DNA from: Tetramitus jugosus
Taxonomy: Eukaryota > Heterolobosea > Eutetramitea > Acrasida > Vahlkampfiidae
NCBI GenBank assembly: GCA_937625935.1
Contig: OW569369.1
Location: forward strand, 372,001 to 436,000
Direction: 5' to 3'
Length of the DNA stretch: 64,000 bases
Shown here: positions 9,007 to 20,806 of the stretch, one piece after another
Numbering within the stretch: position 1 is the first letter of the stretch
Layout: each line of letters begins with the position of its first letter
The notes under the pieces: generated by a model
What the model was told of the DNA's origin: nothing
The model's input: the letters and a program-made list of their open reading frames with translations, nothing else
Databases searched by the model: none
Program-made: the position numbers and the translations under genes

Positions 9007-12000
9007 TTACTGACCATTGTTCGATGCATTGATAATGTTCTTGGCCAAACCTTTAGGCATTGACGAGATGGCAAGCTTGGTAAACTCAGACTTTAGTTCC
9101 TTGGTTTGCTTGACGGCCATCTTTGTGAAATGACCAATCCAGTTCGAACTTTCCTTTGTTCGCGGGTCTTCCTTGCCGAACAGTGCCATCAGAATGTTGT
9201 AAGACTTCTTCTCGCAGTCCAGGGCCTCTCTAAACTTGTTCATAATGTTGTAACTAACAGCTAGTGCATGATACGATGCAGCAGTCTGGAAGTGCTCACC
9301 AATAGTTGCCTCATTGATACGCAGAGCTTCCTTCAAGTGTTGCACCGATGTTTGCACATCACCCAACTCCTGATACATCATGGCTAAATTCGTGATCAGA
9401 GAAGCATAGTCTGGATGATCGAAACCACAAACAATTTCGAAAATGTACTTTGCTCTCAGGAAGTGTTTCAATGCCAGAGTTTTCTGTCCAATAAAGTGAC
9501 ACAGCATGCCCAATAATTGATGGTGCTGGCATGCCATTGCGTTATCGACACCCATTACTCTCTTGCCAATAATTAAAGCCTTGTATTGATGCAAGAGACT
9601 CTGTGGCAGATCAGAGGCATGATATAGGATCGTACCCAAGAAACTAAAGCATAGTGAGACTTGTGCGTTCATTGGTCCCTTGACTTGTTGGAACAGAACA
9701 GTGGCCAGCGAGAAGAACTCGAAGGCTCTTTCTAGATTGCCCAGTGCCAATTGTTGTTGGCCCACTTCCAAATGACCGTATGCATTGATGCTCCTTGGTG
9801 CACTGTGCTTCACTACAGGAATGAGGTCCAAAATGTCATCCTGGTCAAATGGAGATGATTGATTCCAAGTGTAGTCTCTACAGGTGACTACAAGACCAAC
9901 TTTGAGTGCAAAGTTTCTCAATGTAGATAGCTTTGGCAATTCGGACAAGTTTGCCTCCTCCAACTTGTATCTGTACTTTCTCTCAACGAGATGCTTGAGT
10001 TGCACTCGGAGACCAGCTGGAGTGATTTGTGGTCCTCCCTTTGATCCCAACTTGTAAACTACCTTTTGACTTGGAGACTTCTTCTTTTTCTTCTTTGGAT
10101 TGACAGCAAAGTCGCAACCGAGGAGGCAATTGAGGAACAACTCAATATTCTTTGCCATCTTGTCCTCGCTAGTGGATCGAAGAAGGGCAGCAAATTCATG
10201 CTTGGCTGCTCTACACAACATTTCTTGCTCGCACAGCATTCTCAAATGTGGAAGCTTTAGTTCTGATGCTCTGGCGGCGATGTGTCCCAGGTAACGCATG
10301 TTGATACCCTTGTCGTGCATCACTTCAGTCAATGTTCGTCCATCGATCAAATTTGAAATATCTAATGACGCTACATCGTTGATAAATGCCTCAATGACAA
10401 TATCTTTCAAGTAGTTGGAGATTTCAGTAACATTCTTGATGTCTTCTTGATTTTCTTCCTCTGTGCCAGCCAGGGTATGCGTTGTGAACACATCTGGATT
10501 AAACTGAATTGGATCCATCTTGACAGATTCTGGATCAATTTCTTCGTTACTTTCAGCTGCCTTCTCCCTAATAGCTTCTGACAGCTTGTATCGTGTAAAG
10601 AATTTGAGAACTTCTGGTCGCAGGATGGCCGTAGGAACATCCTTGAAATTGGCATCTCTCGGTGTGGTTCTCACGAGATCGAGCACATAGAATCGACCAT
10701 CAGAGCCTGCGATACCCTTGCAGTCAGATGGACCACACAATGTATGGACAGTGTCTTCCTTGTCATGAATAGCATGCTGTTTCATTTGAAGCTTCTCAGC
10801 TGCCTCTCTCATCAAAGAAAAGTACTTTTCATCAGCATTGATAAATGTCTCTCCGTCGTCGAGTGATCCATACACATGGCTCGATCCCTGCTCGCCATAC
10901 AAAATACCAGGAATAATGCTCTGTGCAAGCACTCTGTGACCCTTGTAGTCAATGATTGCAGTTGCCAATGTGTGAACACCATGAATATCAGCCTCATTGA
11001 ATGCAATGACTCCCTTTAGGTCATTGTTGGCATTTGCATGTGCATATTCGTCCAGATAGGTTGTAAACTTTGATCCATCATAATTATCCACTGCAAAACT
11101 GAAGAAGATATTGTTCTGAATATAGACGTATGATGATTTTGGATCCATGGGGTTAATTGGTAGTACAGATTTGTCCACGACAGCCTTTGCACCAGAAGTG
11201 GCAGCGTCAACAAAGTCGCTGTGCACCTTGAAAAGTGTTCTATCTCTGACGACTCTTTCAGTCATGGTACCACATGGCATTTCCTTGCAGCTCTGATACT
11301 CTTCATTCCACTCCCGTACATGATTTCTAGGATCGTTACCCAGAATGGAATAGAGTGATTCTTCGGATCTCACACGATCATACGTGTGCTTCTTTGGGAA
11401 GTCGAACCAACGAGGTGCTGGGAATGGCATTGGAGTCACTTCGAACGGATGCCTGTTCATTCTAATGCTCATTAGTCTTGGGAATTCCTTCTTGAACATT
11501 GGACTCAACTCCCACAGCAGACCCAACAACGTGTGACTCTTTTGTGGCTTGTTCACTGGATTAGGTGAAAAGTTTGTTCCTTGTGAGGCATTGAGATAGA
11601 ATCCATCACATGTTGCAGTAACATGGAACGTTTGTTCCTCCAATGTTTGCACTTCCAAGTAAAACAGGTCTCCTCTCATCTTTCTATTACCAGTAGGTGG
11701 ATTGAACGCAGAAAAGATGATACTGTTGACACACTTTGGTAATTCAGCATTCGTCAGTGACGTTAAATATTGCATATTCTTGAAAACGAAACGATTCGGA
11801 ACAAATAAGTTGCGAGAATCATAATCAATCGGTATGTTCGTTTGATGATTGATTGCAGATTGCAAAACTTCATCATCTTGCGACAATGGTTGTTCCTGTT
11901 CGTGTTCGTGTTGCTGCTCCTGCGTTTTCAGTTGTTGTGACTCTTCCGTCTTTTTTGCATTCTTCTTGTTCTTTTTCGATGATTGATCATGGCCACCAGT

Positions 12001-13005
12001 GTGCGTCGTACTCGATGATGTGGATGAGCTCATTGTCGAATGCTGATGCGACTGTGCACTACTACTACTACTATTCGTGTTACTACTATCCACACTATTC
12101 ATCATCATCATCATTGGTTTGTTCACTGGAATCAAATCCAAATCACAATTCAACGCATGAGCCAATTCATTATACGATTCTAGTTCGACGACATTGGACA
12201 GCGATGGATAAGAGTATTGATAGTTTTTAGCGGGTTGAGCAATCATGGCACCAGCAATGTACATGGTATCCAGTGGAGCACCCAACAAGTCTCTCAATCG
12301 ATAAACATGCATTCTCGCTTCCTTTTCATCATACAAGGCTTTTTGTACACACAAAAATTGTGTCAGTCAACTTTCACTACTTGCACATTGAAACATCACA
12401 CATATCATCACACATTGAAAAATAGAATAGATCACAGTTGAACACAGAAGACATACATGGAACCATCTTGATGGCAGCATCAGGCTGTACTTCATCATAA
12501 CTCTCAATATCAGTAAAGTCCTCCAACACTCGATCACCAATCTTCAATTGATAATTGGTAATGTAACATGTTTCAATGCACTCTGCCAAAACTTGTTTAA
12601 TTTCAATCGTAGTGTCCGATCTTGAAATCTGATGATTGTCACAACCAATGATCAAGAAAAAAAAAACGTGTTTCAATTATTTGGGTGAGTGTGAGAATGA
12701 TTTGACAAATGATGGCAAGAAACATGAACAATACAACATACTTGGACACGCAATTTTGCACCTGTTGGTGTCTGAATCAAAATGACAAAAATTTCATGAG
12801 GTTCCATCAAATCATCCTCCTCCTCATTCATATCGATATCGGCATCACCCATCGCATAATGTTGTTCATTATCACCGTCCATTGGATGATTATGATGATT
12901 TAGCATTTCATGTTCATGATGTTGTTGTTGTTGTTGATTTTCATGTGGTTGTGATTGTGATTGTGATTGTGGTTGTTGTGGTTGTTTCTTTGGTGCTTTG
13001 GTCAT
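9007..13005 (-). CDS. clu: clustered mitochondria protein (CLU/CLUH homologue)
   Basis: Three exons, 13005-12742, 12628-12457 and 12338-9007, joined in frame across introns 12741-12629 and 12456-12339, both starting GTATGT; 1,255 residues. A Gln-rich leader is followed by the CLU N-terminal ubiquitin-like domain (about 75-165, with TNYQLKIGDRVLEDF and ARMHVYRLRDLLG). The CLU domain follows (about 455-700, with RWFDFPKKHTYDRVRSEESL and DLVRTTPRDANF), then an eIF3-p135-like middle and C-terminal TPRs (about 1025-1180). Family members are cytosolic proteins that bind mRNAs for mitochondrial proteins and control mitochondrial distribution. A Ser/Gln/Lys-rich insertion (about 230-310) splits the N-terminal part. 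The intron structure is read from the sequence and keeps the frame. Confidence 0.95.
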
Positions 13006-13516
13006 GATGTGGAGAAAGAGATGAGAGAAAATAAGGTGTAAAATAAGGTGTGAATAAAAAGGTGTTTTGTTTTTTGATTGTGTGAAACGATTGAAGCGCT
13101 GTGCAAAGCTCGTGTTGTTTGTTATTCCGGTGAGGGATAAAATTCCGGTAATTTAGCCTCAAATCGCAGGTTCATGAGGAAAGGAAATGGCTTGATCAAA
13201 ATCGTGTTTCCTGATTGCTGAACTTGCTCTTCGACTGCGAGCAGGAACCCCTCATCTCGTGAAATTCAAGCGGATCATTCCTCCACTTGTGCTCCTCTTA
13301 CCTCGGCCGTCATGCTGACACACCAGAAAAATGAGCGCCAGACAAATTGACCTCCGGAAATGCAAAATTAGACTGTTCAAACAACAAGAACAAAAAGAAA
13401 GAGCAAGAGCTTGTTTCACCCTCTTATTATTATTCTTTATAGAGCGGTGGAGATTGATCAAAAAACAATCATTCAAAAACACTGAATTTACACACCAAAC
13501 TAACTCACTCACACAA
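13006..13516. promoter_or_regulatory. 511-bp divergent promoter region, CLU / WD40 gene
   Basis: Interval between the CLU ATG (minus) and the WD40 gene ATG (plus). Open frames cross it on both strands (for example plus 13331 onward) but they show no domain and the conserved coding signal begins at 13517. No clear TATA or operator motif is recognised; both promoters must be here. Confidence 0.45.
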
Positions 13517-14957
13517 ATGACCATATCACCATCTCTTCCCTCATCCTTCAACGCATCATTGGACAGTGGTACTGGTGCAGTTACTTCGCAATTCGTCGAT
13601 CCATCCAAAGTCATTCTCCACACTGAACCTTCGTGCACGGTTCAACATTGGCAACTGAGAGATTTGGTTCAATGTTGTCAAGATGATCCAACGAAACTGT
13701 ACTATGTCAATCATAGATCAGTGTATCGGTATGATACCATCACTAGAAAGGTATGGACTTATTCGCAGCTGAATTCATCATGTGTTGGTGGTTGTGTTTT
13801 GTGCATGTTTATGTGTTAAGTGTGGAAATATGTTCGCTTAACTTGATTTTTTCTAATAATGTTTGTTTGTGTGTGTGTACAAATGGTAATTGTTTTACAC
13901 GTAAACATAGTCCACTTTGGTTCAATCTGTTGATTTTACTCCTGTTTCCATGAGTGTCAATAATGGTTATTTGGTGACTGGTGGACACGAAGCTCAACTC
14001 TCTGTAAAATCATTGAGTGACAATGAAGTCATTCGAACGTATTATCATGTCGGTGGCACGATCAACAATGGGTGTCACATATCGTCTCACCTATGGACAG
14101 ATAGTCCACTCAACAATCATCGAACACCTCGACTCTTTGTGTCAAACAATGACAACACTGTAAAGGTTTATAAACTGCCATCGTTGGCACTGGTTCAGTC
14201 GTTTGAGATGGGAGTAGCATGTAATTTTACGTCGACAACAAGAGATGGGAAACTTATGGCTTCGGTCAGCGATCAAAACGATCTGTTTTTGTATGATATA
14301 TCGTCATTGAATGGCTCAACAACATTGAGCGAACAAGGAACAACAACTACGACAACGACAGGAGGAAGTTTGAATACCAATAATAATAATAATTGTCGAT
14401 TGATTGCCAAGATGCAAGAGTACACAGATGGAGGATTCAGTTGCACATTTGATCCAACAGGCACTAAATTAGCGGCTGCCAGTCAAGATGGAACAGTTGT
14501 GGTTTGGGACTTGAGAAACACGAGACAATGCCTGAGGAAATTCGAAGGAAAGCAAAAGGAGCAGCGAGGTGCATGTCGGAATGTAAAGTTCTCTCCAGTT
14601 GGTTGCATCGATTTGTTGATATTTAGCGAGCATGAGTCCTATGTGCACATTGTAGATATGAGGACGTTTGAACATCAGATTTTATCTGTGTCTGACAATA
14701 TACCGAGTGAGATACGATCCAACAGAGGCACCAATACCTCGAGTAATACTTTTGGAGTGATTGGTGGTGGCATAGGAGGCGAAACCGAGACGAGGAGGCG
14801 TACGTTCCTGGTGGGTCGAAGTTCAATCAATGACATTTGTGGTATCGATTTCAATTGTGATAGTAGTAGCATCTTTGTGGGACTGACGGATCTCATTCAA
14901 GAATATCCTGTCGACTTACTCAAGAGAAGATCGTTTGCCAAGGGAAGCATGTGTTAA
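13517..14957 (+). CDS. WD40 / DUF2415-type protein
   Basis: Two exons, 13517-13750 and 13911-14957, with a 160-nt intron (GTATGG...ACATAG) that keeps the frame; 426 residues. The translation is a beta-propeller with WD-like endings (AAASQDGTVVVWDLRN, DNTVKVYKL). DLLIFSEHESYVHIVDMR and the final SSIFVGLTDLIQEYPVD match the DUF2415-containing WD proteins of fungi and other eukaryotes, whose function is not settled. ATG 13517 was chosen because the upstream continuation has no domain character. It diverges from CLU. Confidence 0.8.
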
Positions 14958-15329
14958 TTGTCATTCAAAAGAAGAATCCATCATGCATGCAAACTCACAA
15001 TACATCACCATAATCAGTTTGTAGAATGGGGAACTATTGAAAACGCTCCGCGGAGGGTCGTGACTTTTTGTTTGACAAATTTCGCGGCTACACGTGGCCA
15101 AATAAGGTCCCCTCATTGCCTCAATGAGGAAGACGCAATGTGCCGTTTTTTGTGCACAAACATGGAAAGTGAAACAAAGCACATCTTCCATCATTCTTGT
15201 TGTTCCTCTCACCTCACTGAACCAAGTTTGGCTCATGTGCACAATAACACGCAATTCAAACCAACATCGATAAAACCACTATCAGCCACACCACACCACC
15301 AGCGTTCCAATCACAACACAAAAAACTAA
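14958..15329. other. 372-bp intergenic region
   Basis: Between the WD40 gene stop and the rhodanese start. Short frames on both strands only; the last 60 bp become AC-rich like other 5' leaders in the window. Nothing further seen. Confidence 0.4.
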
Positions 15330-15737
15330 ATGAAAACTCCATCACAAAAAGCCGCCAAAGTCGCTCAGATCGCCATCGAAGAGCTTCGACATCTCATTGA
15401 TGGACATGGTGAAAGTCATACGTTGATCGACGTGCGGACCACAGATGAAGTCTCTGCTGGACAACCTTTTGCGTTACTGCCCACTGCACACAGCATTCCC
15501 TTTTCAGAGTTTTCCGTGGCATTCAACTTACCAGACAAGGAGTTTGAACAAAAGTATCACTTTGAGAAACCGAAGAAGCAATCTTTGGTGATTGTGTATT
15601 GTCAGCATGGTGCCCGGTCAAGTATATCAGCATCTCATCTCGTCACTGATTGTCAATATACTCGCGTATTTCACTTTAGAGGCGGAGCGGCGCAATGGTA
15701 CTCTTCCCCTGATTATTTTTATCGGATGATCCTTTGA
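15330..15737 (+). CDS. single-domain rhodanese (sulfurtransferase-like)
   Basis: 135 residues forming one rhodanese domain: LIDVRTTDEVSAG near the start, a middle SIPFSEF loop, and the active-site loop C91-QHGARS, six residues long as in catalytic sulfurtransferases, followed by VFHFRGGAAQW. The nucleophilic Cys is present, so persulfide chemistry (thiosulfate or polysulfide sulfur transfer, TSTD1 type) is plausible. No targeting peptide is obvious. The downstream 283 bp (15738-16020) hold no gene and end in a CAA-rich leader for the next ORF. Confidence 0.9.
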   Translation: MKTPSQKAAKVAQIAIEELRHLIDGHGESHTLIDVRTTDEVSAGQPFALLPTAHSIPFSEFSVAFNLPDKEFEQKYHFEKPKKQSLVIVYCQHGARSSISASHLVTDCQYTRVFHFRGGAAQWYSSPDYFYRMIL

Positions 15738-16020
15738 TCGTCACATGGTTGTCGTTGAACATTGACTACAGTACACATGTTCCCTTTGAATGAACCACAC
15801 ATCTGGACCCACACCCGCAAAAGCTTTCATGGAATGCCAATCTAATTCTCATTTTGAGAGGAGAGCTTCTTGATTAATGAAGATCACCCTTTTGTTGAAG
15901 AATAAAAGCTAACTGACAGAGAAACAACAAAAAGAATTCAAAACAACAATAGATAAAGCATCAGTAATGCATCAATACAGCTAGAATCTGTTCTACCACC
16001 AACAACAACAACAACTGAAA

Positions 16021-16788
16021 ATGATTACACACCTACATCACACGTATCATCGTCTTTCAAGGACCACTGTTGTTTTGCTCCTGGTGTTCCTATTGACATC
16101 ATTTTCTTCGTTCAAGCAAACATCATCCTTGTTGCTTCCACGAATTGACAAGTGTCCAATTCAACATGAACAATCTTTCCAACAACAACAACAACAACAA
16201 CATCAATATCGCTCTCAACCACCATTCAAATCAAAATTTAATGTCAACCACAGTTTTAATGATCATTCTGTTGTTGTTGTTGAAACAACAAAATTTGATC
16301 AATTCAAACAACAACAGCAACTAAAGCAACAACGACATGAAGACGATCATCATCACCATCCAACGAGGAGATTCTCCTTTCCCATTTTTCATCATCAACG
16401 ATCTCATTATTATCATAACCAGTGTCCCTATATTGTCAATCGTCAGAGTCATCATTATCACCATATCACGAATACGAATGATAATAATAGCAAGAGGATG
16501 GATCGAAAAACCAAGACATTGGATTCATGGAATCAATCATCTAAGGCGCGTATCAATCATCATGATGTAGCAACGCCATCACCATTGTCATCACCGTCAC
16601 CGTCATCCTTGTTAGTTTTGGATGATTTGATGAATGATCATGTCATGTCTTCTGGGGACAATATAACGAACGACGACAAGAAGAAGAAGAGGATGATTAA
16701 GAATGATGCGACGACTACTGCCGAGGAATCGAACACGAGCCGTGTTGTTGATCAAGAGAATGACACTACTTTGTCTTTGGTGTCTTAG
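16021..16788 (+). pseudogene. truncated duplicate of the SUN-domain gene (N-terminal 250 codons only)
   Basis: A 255-codon frame starting with a hydrophobic anchor (TTVVLLLVFLLTS) followed by Gln/His-rich sequence. It repeats the 5' part of the SUN gene at 26645, nearly identical from 16060 to about 16771. The copy then leaves homology at ACTACTT, reads six unrelated codons and stops. The SUN domain, coiled coil and C-terminal membrane span are absent, so normal function is impossible. It retains an AAC-rich 5' leader of the kind seen before real genes, so it may still be transcribed. Confidence 0.85.
16060..16771 (+). repeat. direct repeat, left copy (SUN gene 5' segment)
   Basis: Pairs with 26694-27413 in the same orientation. 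By eye about 14 substitutions over 700 bp (about 2%), plus a few codon-sized length changes in CAA and AAG runs. The first ~40-50 bp after each ATG are also related but much less alike. Confidence 0.9.
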
Positions 16789-17249
16789 GCTCAGCTTCTG
16801 CGTCAACATCAGGCACCCGTGTTGACGACTTTTTGGTAGGAACCTTCTTCGGTGCAGATTGAACCGGTTTGGAGGGTGGAGTGGATTGTTCTAGATTCCC
16901 AATCCATGTCTTCGGCTAGCTTAATAATGGTCTCTACTGTACTGTTGGATGGCATGTTATGATCAAGAGGTTGTATGATAGGCTCAGTAACTGCAATGAT
17001 ATGAGTTGTGCTTTGGTTTGTGGGTACTGTTTGTGATTGAGAATTGGCTTCGACTGGATCTTTGTCGTCGCTTTTAAACCTTTCGGTTGACACCATTTCA
17101 GGGTTGGATTTGGATGTGCAAACCTGGTGGCACGGAATTTGTCTTCGAGCAGCAATTCGACTCGAATTTGATTCAATATTTCGTTGTGTCATTTTCACAG
17201 GCGGTGAATACAACGTCAAGAACATTGTCCATCGATGAAGTCGGAGCAA
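16766..17249 (-). pseudogene. 3' end of an unidentified gene, frameshifted
   Basis: The minus-strand frame reads protein-like sequence (SNSTVETIIKLAEDMDWES), then near 16895 the coherent reading shifts by one base to LEQSTPPSKPVQSAPKKV... and runs through a Lys/Pro/Thr-rich tail to a stop at 16768-16766. The tail looks like a genuine disordered C-terminus. The stop codon lies in the last bases of the left SUN repeat, so the gene end coincides with the repeat junction. No family recognised. Confidence 0.5.
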
Positions 17250-17545
17250 ACAATAGACCTACCATGAGACTTTTGAATTAAATCCTTTCTGAGGGATACG
17301 AGCGTCTGATTGCATCAACAATACCATGTTCAGAGTCGGTACCAACAACTTTGATCGTACAACCTGGCTCCCATGTACTTACCTGATTGAATCATTTGAT
17401 TCACCACTGTTTGGTCTCCTGATTAATTCTCACAGGAGGTGCTGATTTGTTCTTTGAATTCCCATGTGGAGAGGACGTGAAACTCTATTGTATAATTCTT
17501 GCGTGCTCCCACCAATTATCTAATGCTCTATCATATCTACAACAT
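17250..17545 (-). pseudogene. gene debris, unidentified
   Basis: Short protein-like stretches in different minus frames without a continuous ORF, such as DNWWEHARIIQ and TWEPGCTIKVVGTDSEHGI, interrupted by stops. They probably belong to the decayed gene ending at 16766 or to a neighbour. No domain assigned. Confidence 0.3.
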
Positions 17546-17550
17546 AACTT

Positions 17551-18170
17551 TTGATGGTCCTAAAAGCAGACAGAAATTTGACCTCGAATGGAATGAAACT
17601 CGGCATTGTCGGACACTATTACAGTGAAGATTTTAACATGCCGAATTTGAAGGGTTTTGTATCAGATAGAGATTTAGTGTTGACAGCCGTTACTAACAAT
17701 GGTCTGGCTCTTCAATTTGCCACTGGAGATGTGAAGGACCGTGAAGTCGTACTGACTGCTGTTAAACAGAATAGATTGGCTTGGCGTTTCGCATCCATCG
17801 ACTATACACAAGATATAGAAGTGGTTAAAGAGACAGTCCAGAACAAGGGAGAGAAATCAAAGATTTTATGAAGGAGATTGTGGGCATTAATGATCGATTC
17901 TTGGACTGGGCTTCTGATAAATAGAAGAAAGATGGAGGAAAACGATAAGGGTATCGTCAAAATGGCAGTCGCAAGCAATAGAAGCGCCTTGCAATATGCT
18001 TCCGATCAACTTCGGAACAATCAAGAGATCGTTCTCGTAGCTGTGAAGAAACAATCGAGCTCGATTCATCCCGCAACAAAAAAGATTTTGTCATAATATT
18101 AGTCACCAAAGAAAGGATTCCCTCTGCTCTTTCTCATGCATCCTCGCAACTTAGACGTGTCTCTCAGTGA
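17551..18170 (+). pseudogene. DUF4116-repeat protein, frameshifted
   Basis: Repeats of the DUF4116 pattern (VLTAVTNNGLALQFATGDVKDREVVLTAVKQN in 17551-17871; MAVASNRSALQYASDQLRNN in 17878-18096) occur in different frames. Between them, in the third frame, is KDFMKEIVGINDRFLDWAS, and after 18096 ERIPSALSHASSQLR. At least three phase changes are needed to follow one protein, so this is a decayed gene. DUF4116 is a short helical repeat known from amoebae, some bacteria and other protists; its function is unknown. Confidence 0.75.
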
Positions 18171-18279
18171 GATCATTAATGGGTAATACGACGTTCCTTG
18201 AACATAAAACTTTTGCGCAGTCAACCATCTTGTCAGTCAACCAAAATAAACACCAAACTCAAAAAACAAAACAATCGAC

Positions 18280-18782
18280 ATGAGGCGTTCTACAAGAGGG
18301 AGGTGTAACAATGTTAGACCGCTTCTGGACAACACCACCAGCCACATCGTTGTAGAGGGCATGCACAATACCTCGCCTGTCAGGTCTATAAGAGAGTCAG
18401 AACGTCAGGAAGTTAAACTACAATCACGTCCACTGTTCAATGCTATTCATAGTTTAGGAAAGCATTCAGATTCTACCTTCAAGTGGTCAGGAGTATTGTG
18501 GACGAAATGCAAGCAAGATGTCTCGGTACAAAGGAATGTACAGCAACGGATCGTAATTTTTGTTTGTTCTTATCAAGAGGATTACTTATTATAAAAACCG
18601 AAAAAAAGTGTTTCCACACGGGAAACACTCGCTGGGCCATAAAAACGACATTTTTTGGCAAGACCTTGTACACGGCAGTTAGATACTCTTCCATCACAAA
18701 TCGGAACCGGATGCTGCTGGAGACTCCGCACATCTCGTTTTTAATACAACAAATTCATTCTCTTCTTGGAATATTGTTTTGA
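18280..18782 (+). other. overlapping short ORFs, unidentified
   Basis: Plus-strand frames at 18280-18594 and 18483-18782 overlap, and a minus frame (18733-18479) covers the same ground. None shows a recognised motif, and none is clearly preferred by composition. Most likely debris of the island. The gap 18097-18279 likewise shows only the tail of the DUF4116 debris. Confidence 0.25.
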
Positions 18783-18816
18783 TCCCTTCTTCAGGGATTC
18801 GTTGCGAGGGCCTCCA

Positions 18817-19010
18817 CTACCGTCTGGCCTCACCTAGAATGCACTTACTACTGTCCTCTCCCTTCACAACATAACCTCCATAGCGACATGTTTTAAAATT
18901 GTTCAGAACTGAGTCCGGGTTTCTATTCTGCTCATCAAAAAGTGCAATACCATGACCTTCTAATTTGTCTTTTACACTCTTCTTCGCCTTCTTCTGCACA
19001 TTTCCCTAAA
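18817..19010 (-). pseudogene. unidentified coding fragment
   Basis: A minus frame with convincing amino-acid composition (KLEGHGIALFDEQNRNPDSV, NNFKTCRYGGYVVKG) and no ATG at its start. A stop lies immediately upstream, and a TTTAG just before GGAAATG could be a 3' splice site. It may be a last exon or a broken gene. Family not recognised. Confidence 0.35.
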
Positions 19011-19599
19011 TACACATCGCCTGTTCTTCACCACTCATTTGACAAAATCCGGAGATTGCTTCTAGGTGCAGCACGAGATATATACCTATTAATATATGCA
19101 CTCAAGCTTGACTGATGAATATTCATATTTTTGCAACGAACTTGTGTTTGTGTTTTATAGTAGTCAATCCAGTCCAACTCCTCTTTAGAAAGACAGCTCT
19201 TCCTAATTTCTAGATTTTGTCTCCACTATTTGTATCCAACTGTGCTACTTTTTTGTGGTAAATTTTTGTTGGTTAGAGTTGCAAATTGGTGTGCACGTGT
19301 TCTCGCCCAAAGATATTCAATCAAAAAAAGGAGAATACTGTATTCATTGCATAATTGGAAAGAAATTGAAAAAAATGGTAGTACACTAACTAAAGTATTA
19401 AATACTCACAATTTTCCTTCTTTTGTAATGACAAAGAAGGATTATTCTGAAACAAGTAACCCAAAATAGCGAATGGAGATCACCATTTCCTACAGAATTT
19501 TGTAACAATCATCATAAATTTCCCAAAATTTTTTTAAGCAGTAATTCTATTAAAGAGCAGAATAATAGAAGGTATGAAATTATTGACTCAAAATTTCGC
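19011..19599. other. AT-rich stretch of the island
   Basis: More AT-rich than the surrounding housekeeping DNA. One plus frame (19230-19469) has a partly protein-like end (KEIEKNGSTLTKVLNTHN) but no recognised domain. Nothing else supported. Confidence 0.3.
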
Positions 19600-19994
19600 C
19601 AATTCAAGCTGAGTACAAATGACTCCCTTCCAATCATTCAAAATCAATCTGAGAAGGAAAAAGAGAGAGAAACTTTTATCGAACTCGAAGATGATGCCAT
19701 ATGTAAGATACAGAGACAATCTTCGAAAGAGAATTATTCTCCGATGTTGTTATGGGACAATCTGGAGGAATGTCTTATCCATCAAGTCAATCGTTTGTCA
19801 TTGAAAGTACCTCCGAAAAAGTTAAGAAGAAACCTGGTCGCCCAAAGAGGACTTCGGATGAATTCAAAGACCAAATGGACGGTCAAAGAGAACTCATTGT
19901 TTCGCAGGACAGTTCGCAAGGGATTTCTTTAGAGCAATCTCCTCTAAAACGACCAAGAGAAGACAAATTATCATCCAACAACAAGAAAAGATAG
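19600..19994 (+). pseudogene. decayed gene with AT-hook-like motif
   Basis: One frame reads STNDSLPIIQNQSEKEKERE...DDAICKIQRQS, and around 19690-19700 the coherent reading passes to another frame (ERELFSDVVMGQSGGMSYPS...). That continues to KKKPGRPKRTS, an AT-hook-like core, and ends SSNNKKR stop at 19994. A single-base frameshift best explains the break. Possibly a DNA-binding, transposon-linked or nuclear protein. Confidence 0.4.
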
Positions 19995-19999
19995 GGGAG

Positions 20000-20210
20000 C
20001 GATTCCGTAGATGAAGGCACAGGAATTTCAAGAACAACATCAAGTTTTGTGGAAATGATGCTACAGTGGCTGGTAGACCCAGACATACAATGACAGTGAC
20101 AGAGAAGAGTTTCCAGGAAATTTTTCAAAAGAATTCCGAAGTTATGTGTTTGACGAATGTCATTTCCCACCCAGAAAAAACAATACACAATAGGAGGTCC
20201 ACGGGTAGTT
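20000..20210 (+). pseudogene. coding fragment with GRPR motif
   Basis: A plus frame reads NFKNNIKFCGNDATVAGRPR followed by TMTVTEKSFQEIFQKN and ends at a stop near 20212. The layout (basic GRPR linker, then a helical segment) resembles the DNA-binding front of some transposases, but the family is not certain. It may belong with the AT-hook fragment upstream. Confidence 0.3.
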
Positions 20211-20540
20211 AAGAAAGATGAGTTTGATGAGAAATTTCACTCATTTCACGATCAAAAACCTTCGACAATCATCTCATTTGATTCATAGAGAGTTCAACCA
20301 TCGGCTGATTGGGGTATTCGAAGGAAAGGATAAGCTTCTTGGGCTCTTACACCTCTTATGGCCAAGCACGAGAGGACGAAAGAAATTTAAATACTGAATT
20401 GGTATCTCTTAGAAGAGGAAAAGAGTTAAAAGGACGATGCTCGTTTCCAGTTTTCGATTCTTGGCTGAGTCGATATCACTTCTGCTCATTACACGCTGTC
20501 TTAGCAATTGGCAGGGGAATTATAAAATAATTAACATACA

Positions 20541-20806
20541 AGTGTATCAGAAGACAATTTCAAGAATCGACATCTGAACTTGAATGTATTGAAAAACTTA
20601 AGGACGTGGAACTTTTGTTTCTCAACTATGGAATGGATCTGGAGGAGTTGGAGTGTGTTGCCAAATCTGATGACGCAATGAGAGATCTGGCGAATTTCTG
20701 TCAAAAGTACAGTATTTCTGTCCACAAGGAGCTTATGGGGACTGTTGCTGAAATTCAAAAGTGGTATGGTAATTTGAAGAATCATTTGATGAGGAATGGA
20801 CTTTGA
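20541..20806 (+). pseudogene. helical coding fragment, unidentified
   Basis: A plus frame of about 85 codons with strongly helical composition (ELECIEKLKDVELLFLNYG, ANFCQKYSISVHKELMG) ends at 20806. ACAAG just before it could be a 3' splice site. No ATG at its start. It directly precedes the PiggyBac-like remnant. Confidence 0.3.

Noticed and set aside
13331-13516. Earlier ATG for the WD40 protein (13331)
   Set aside because: The added residues have no propeller character and lie in the divergent promoter interval.
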